Part shown: one piece after another, positions 63,371 to 64,000 of the stretch | How positions within the stretch are numbered: position 1 is the stretch's first letter | How the letters are laid out: each line of letters opens with the position of its first letter | Source: Massospora cicadina | Lineage: Eukaryota; Entomophthoromycota; Entomophthoromycetes; Entomophthorales; Entomophthoraceae | Length of the DNA: 64,000 nucleotides | Reading direction: 5' to 3' | NCBI GenBank assembly: GCA_022478985.1 | Contig: JAKSZP010009200.1 | Coordinates: forward strand, 248,001 to 312,000 | Notes under the pieces: model-generated | What the model was told of the DNA's origin: nothing | Seen by the model: the letters and a program-made list of their open reading frames with translations, nothing else | The model's database searches: none | Made by a program: the position numbers and the translations under genes

Positions 63371-64000
63371 AGGCGTGCTTGGCTCTCTTACGATTGGGAC
63401 TCTAACATAGCAGGACTCTCATCCAATAAGTCCCTAGATAAGAAACGAGGGCTTCTGTTAAACCCACTGGTAGATGTGCTTGCTTTTCAGGAGAGAAAGT
63501 GAACCACTGGAAAGAAGGAAGAGTAGACCAGGCGCTTATGTCTTCGCGAACATTCTAGACCAGCTTTTGTGGATTTGTAGTCATAGCACCAGCTGCCTTC
63601 ACAAACACCAACGACTACAATAATTTGGAATGAAGGGTTCTAGTTTGGCTTCAAAAGGGGGAACCAATCATATTAAGCAGCTTCAGTATATGCCACTGAA
63701 GCGGACAAAAGGGAAGAGTTTATTATGTAAAAAAATTGTCTTGAACCTTCCAGAAGAAACGATTTACCTAGGGGACTTCAATTGCTGGCTGGACGGAACT
63801 TGTGATATATGGCCTAATGTCACAAACCCACCAATAGGATTGAACCAATTACAGCAATTAATGACATCAAAAGGTCTTCTAGATGACAAACCATTCTCAT
63901 AATTATACTTTCCAAATATCATGCGGCTAAATATTGTAGGTAATCAGCTAATCAGCGCCACTAAGCTTTATTGGATACTTATACCCGTGTCATTGGAATT
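63371..64000 (+). pseudogene. L1c ORF2 endonuclease (runs off the window)
   Basis: NIAGLSSNKSLDKKRGLLLNPLVDVLAFQE near 63405-63490 parallels NIVGARAHTSQAKNLAFLGKPLVDILAIQETH of L1a. The frame 63630-63902 has LPEETIYLGDFNCWLDGTCDIWPNVTNPPIGLNQLQQLMTSKGLLD, with the GDFN motif intact (Asp present, unlike L1a). The rest of ORF2 lies beyond the window. Confidence 0.72.

Noticed and set aside
1..64000. Cellular (host) genes between the elements
   Set aside because: I searched the spacers at 3.9-5.0, 10.9-12.7, 28.7-30.0, 32.7-33.1 and 61.2-62.0 kb and found no open frame with a plausible domain or exon structure.

Overview
The window looks like a transposon graveyard from a filamentous fungus, most likely a basidiomycete. 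That assignment is an inference from the element types: Ty3/gypsy elements with chromodomains, and L1/Tad-like LINEs with a CCHC ORF1 and a C-terminal RT zinc-binding motif. I found no cellular protein gene, no rRNA and no intact tRNA. Nearly everything outside a few AT-rich stretches can be assigned to retrotransposons, their non-autonomous derivatives, one TIR element and two SINE-like elements. All coding regions are broken by stops and frameshifts, and many catalytic codons carry C-to-T or G-to-A changes. I use these working names: Gy1-Gy7 for LTR elements, L1a-L1c for LINEs, and O1E-a to O1E-e for ORF1-only retroposons.

Left part (1-12.7 kb). Gy1 is the 3' half of a chromodomain Ty3 element with its LTR (1-2768). 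O1E-a follows (2769-3893). Gy2 (4971-10944) is an old Ty3 element with both LTRs but almost no gag. A tRNA-headed SINE on the minus strand with an 8-bp target duplication sits at 11973-12263.

Nest 1 (12.7-28.7 kb). LINE L1b (minus strand) is split by Gy3 (13423-25948). The 3' LTR of Gy3 is in turn split by Gy4 (19686-25632). Gy3 carries a collagen-like Gly-X-Y tract in its gag-like region and a perfect 66-bp in-frame duplication.

Middle (28.7-34.3 kb). Here lie O1E-b, a 0.9-kb TIR element (31834-32736), a solo-LTR-like sequence (33111 onward) and AT-rich DNA.

Nest 2 (34.3-61 kb). Gy5 has LTRs at 34278-35334 and 40131-48269. Its 3' LTR is broken by O1E-c (40921-47855, minus strand), which is itself broken by Gy6 (42433-47454, minus strand; Gag and protease only; five 75-bp tandem repeats in each LTR; 5-bp target duplication AACCC). 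A SINE-like insert also sits in that LTR. To the right, a strongly decayed Gy7 (plus strand) is interrupted by O1E-d, O1E-e and the full-length LINE L1a (54282-59511, 16-bp target duplication). A third LINE, L1c, begins near 62.0 kb and runs off the window.

How the parts fit. The O1E copies encode only a LINE-ORF1-like RNA-binding protein (RRM-like segment plus CCHC knuckle), lack endonuclease and RT, and end in the same short 3' tail as the LINEs. The SINEs have that tail too. This suggests one LINE machinery mobilising three classes of passenger. In Gy2 and Gy5 the polyprotein reading frame appears to run through the polypurine tract into the LTR, and the LTR segment shows mostly synonymous differences between the two elements.
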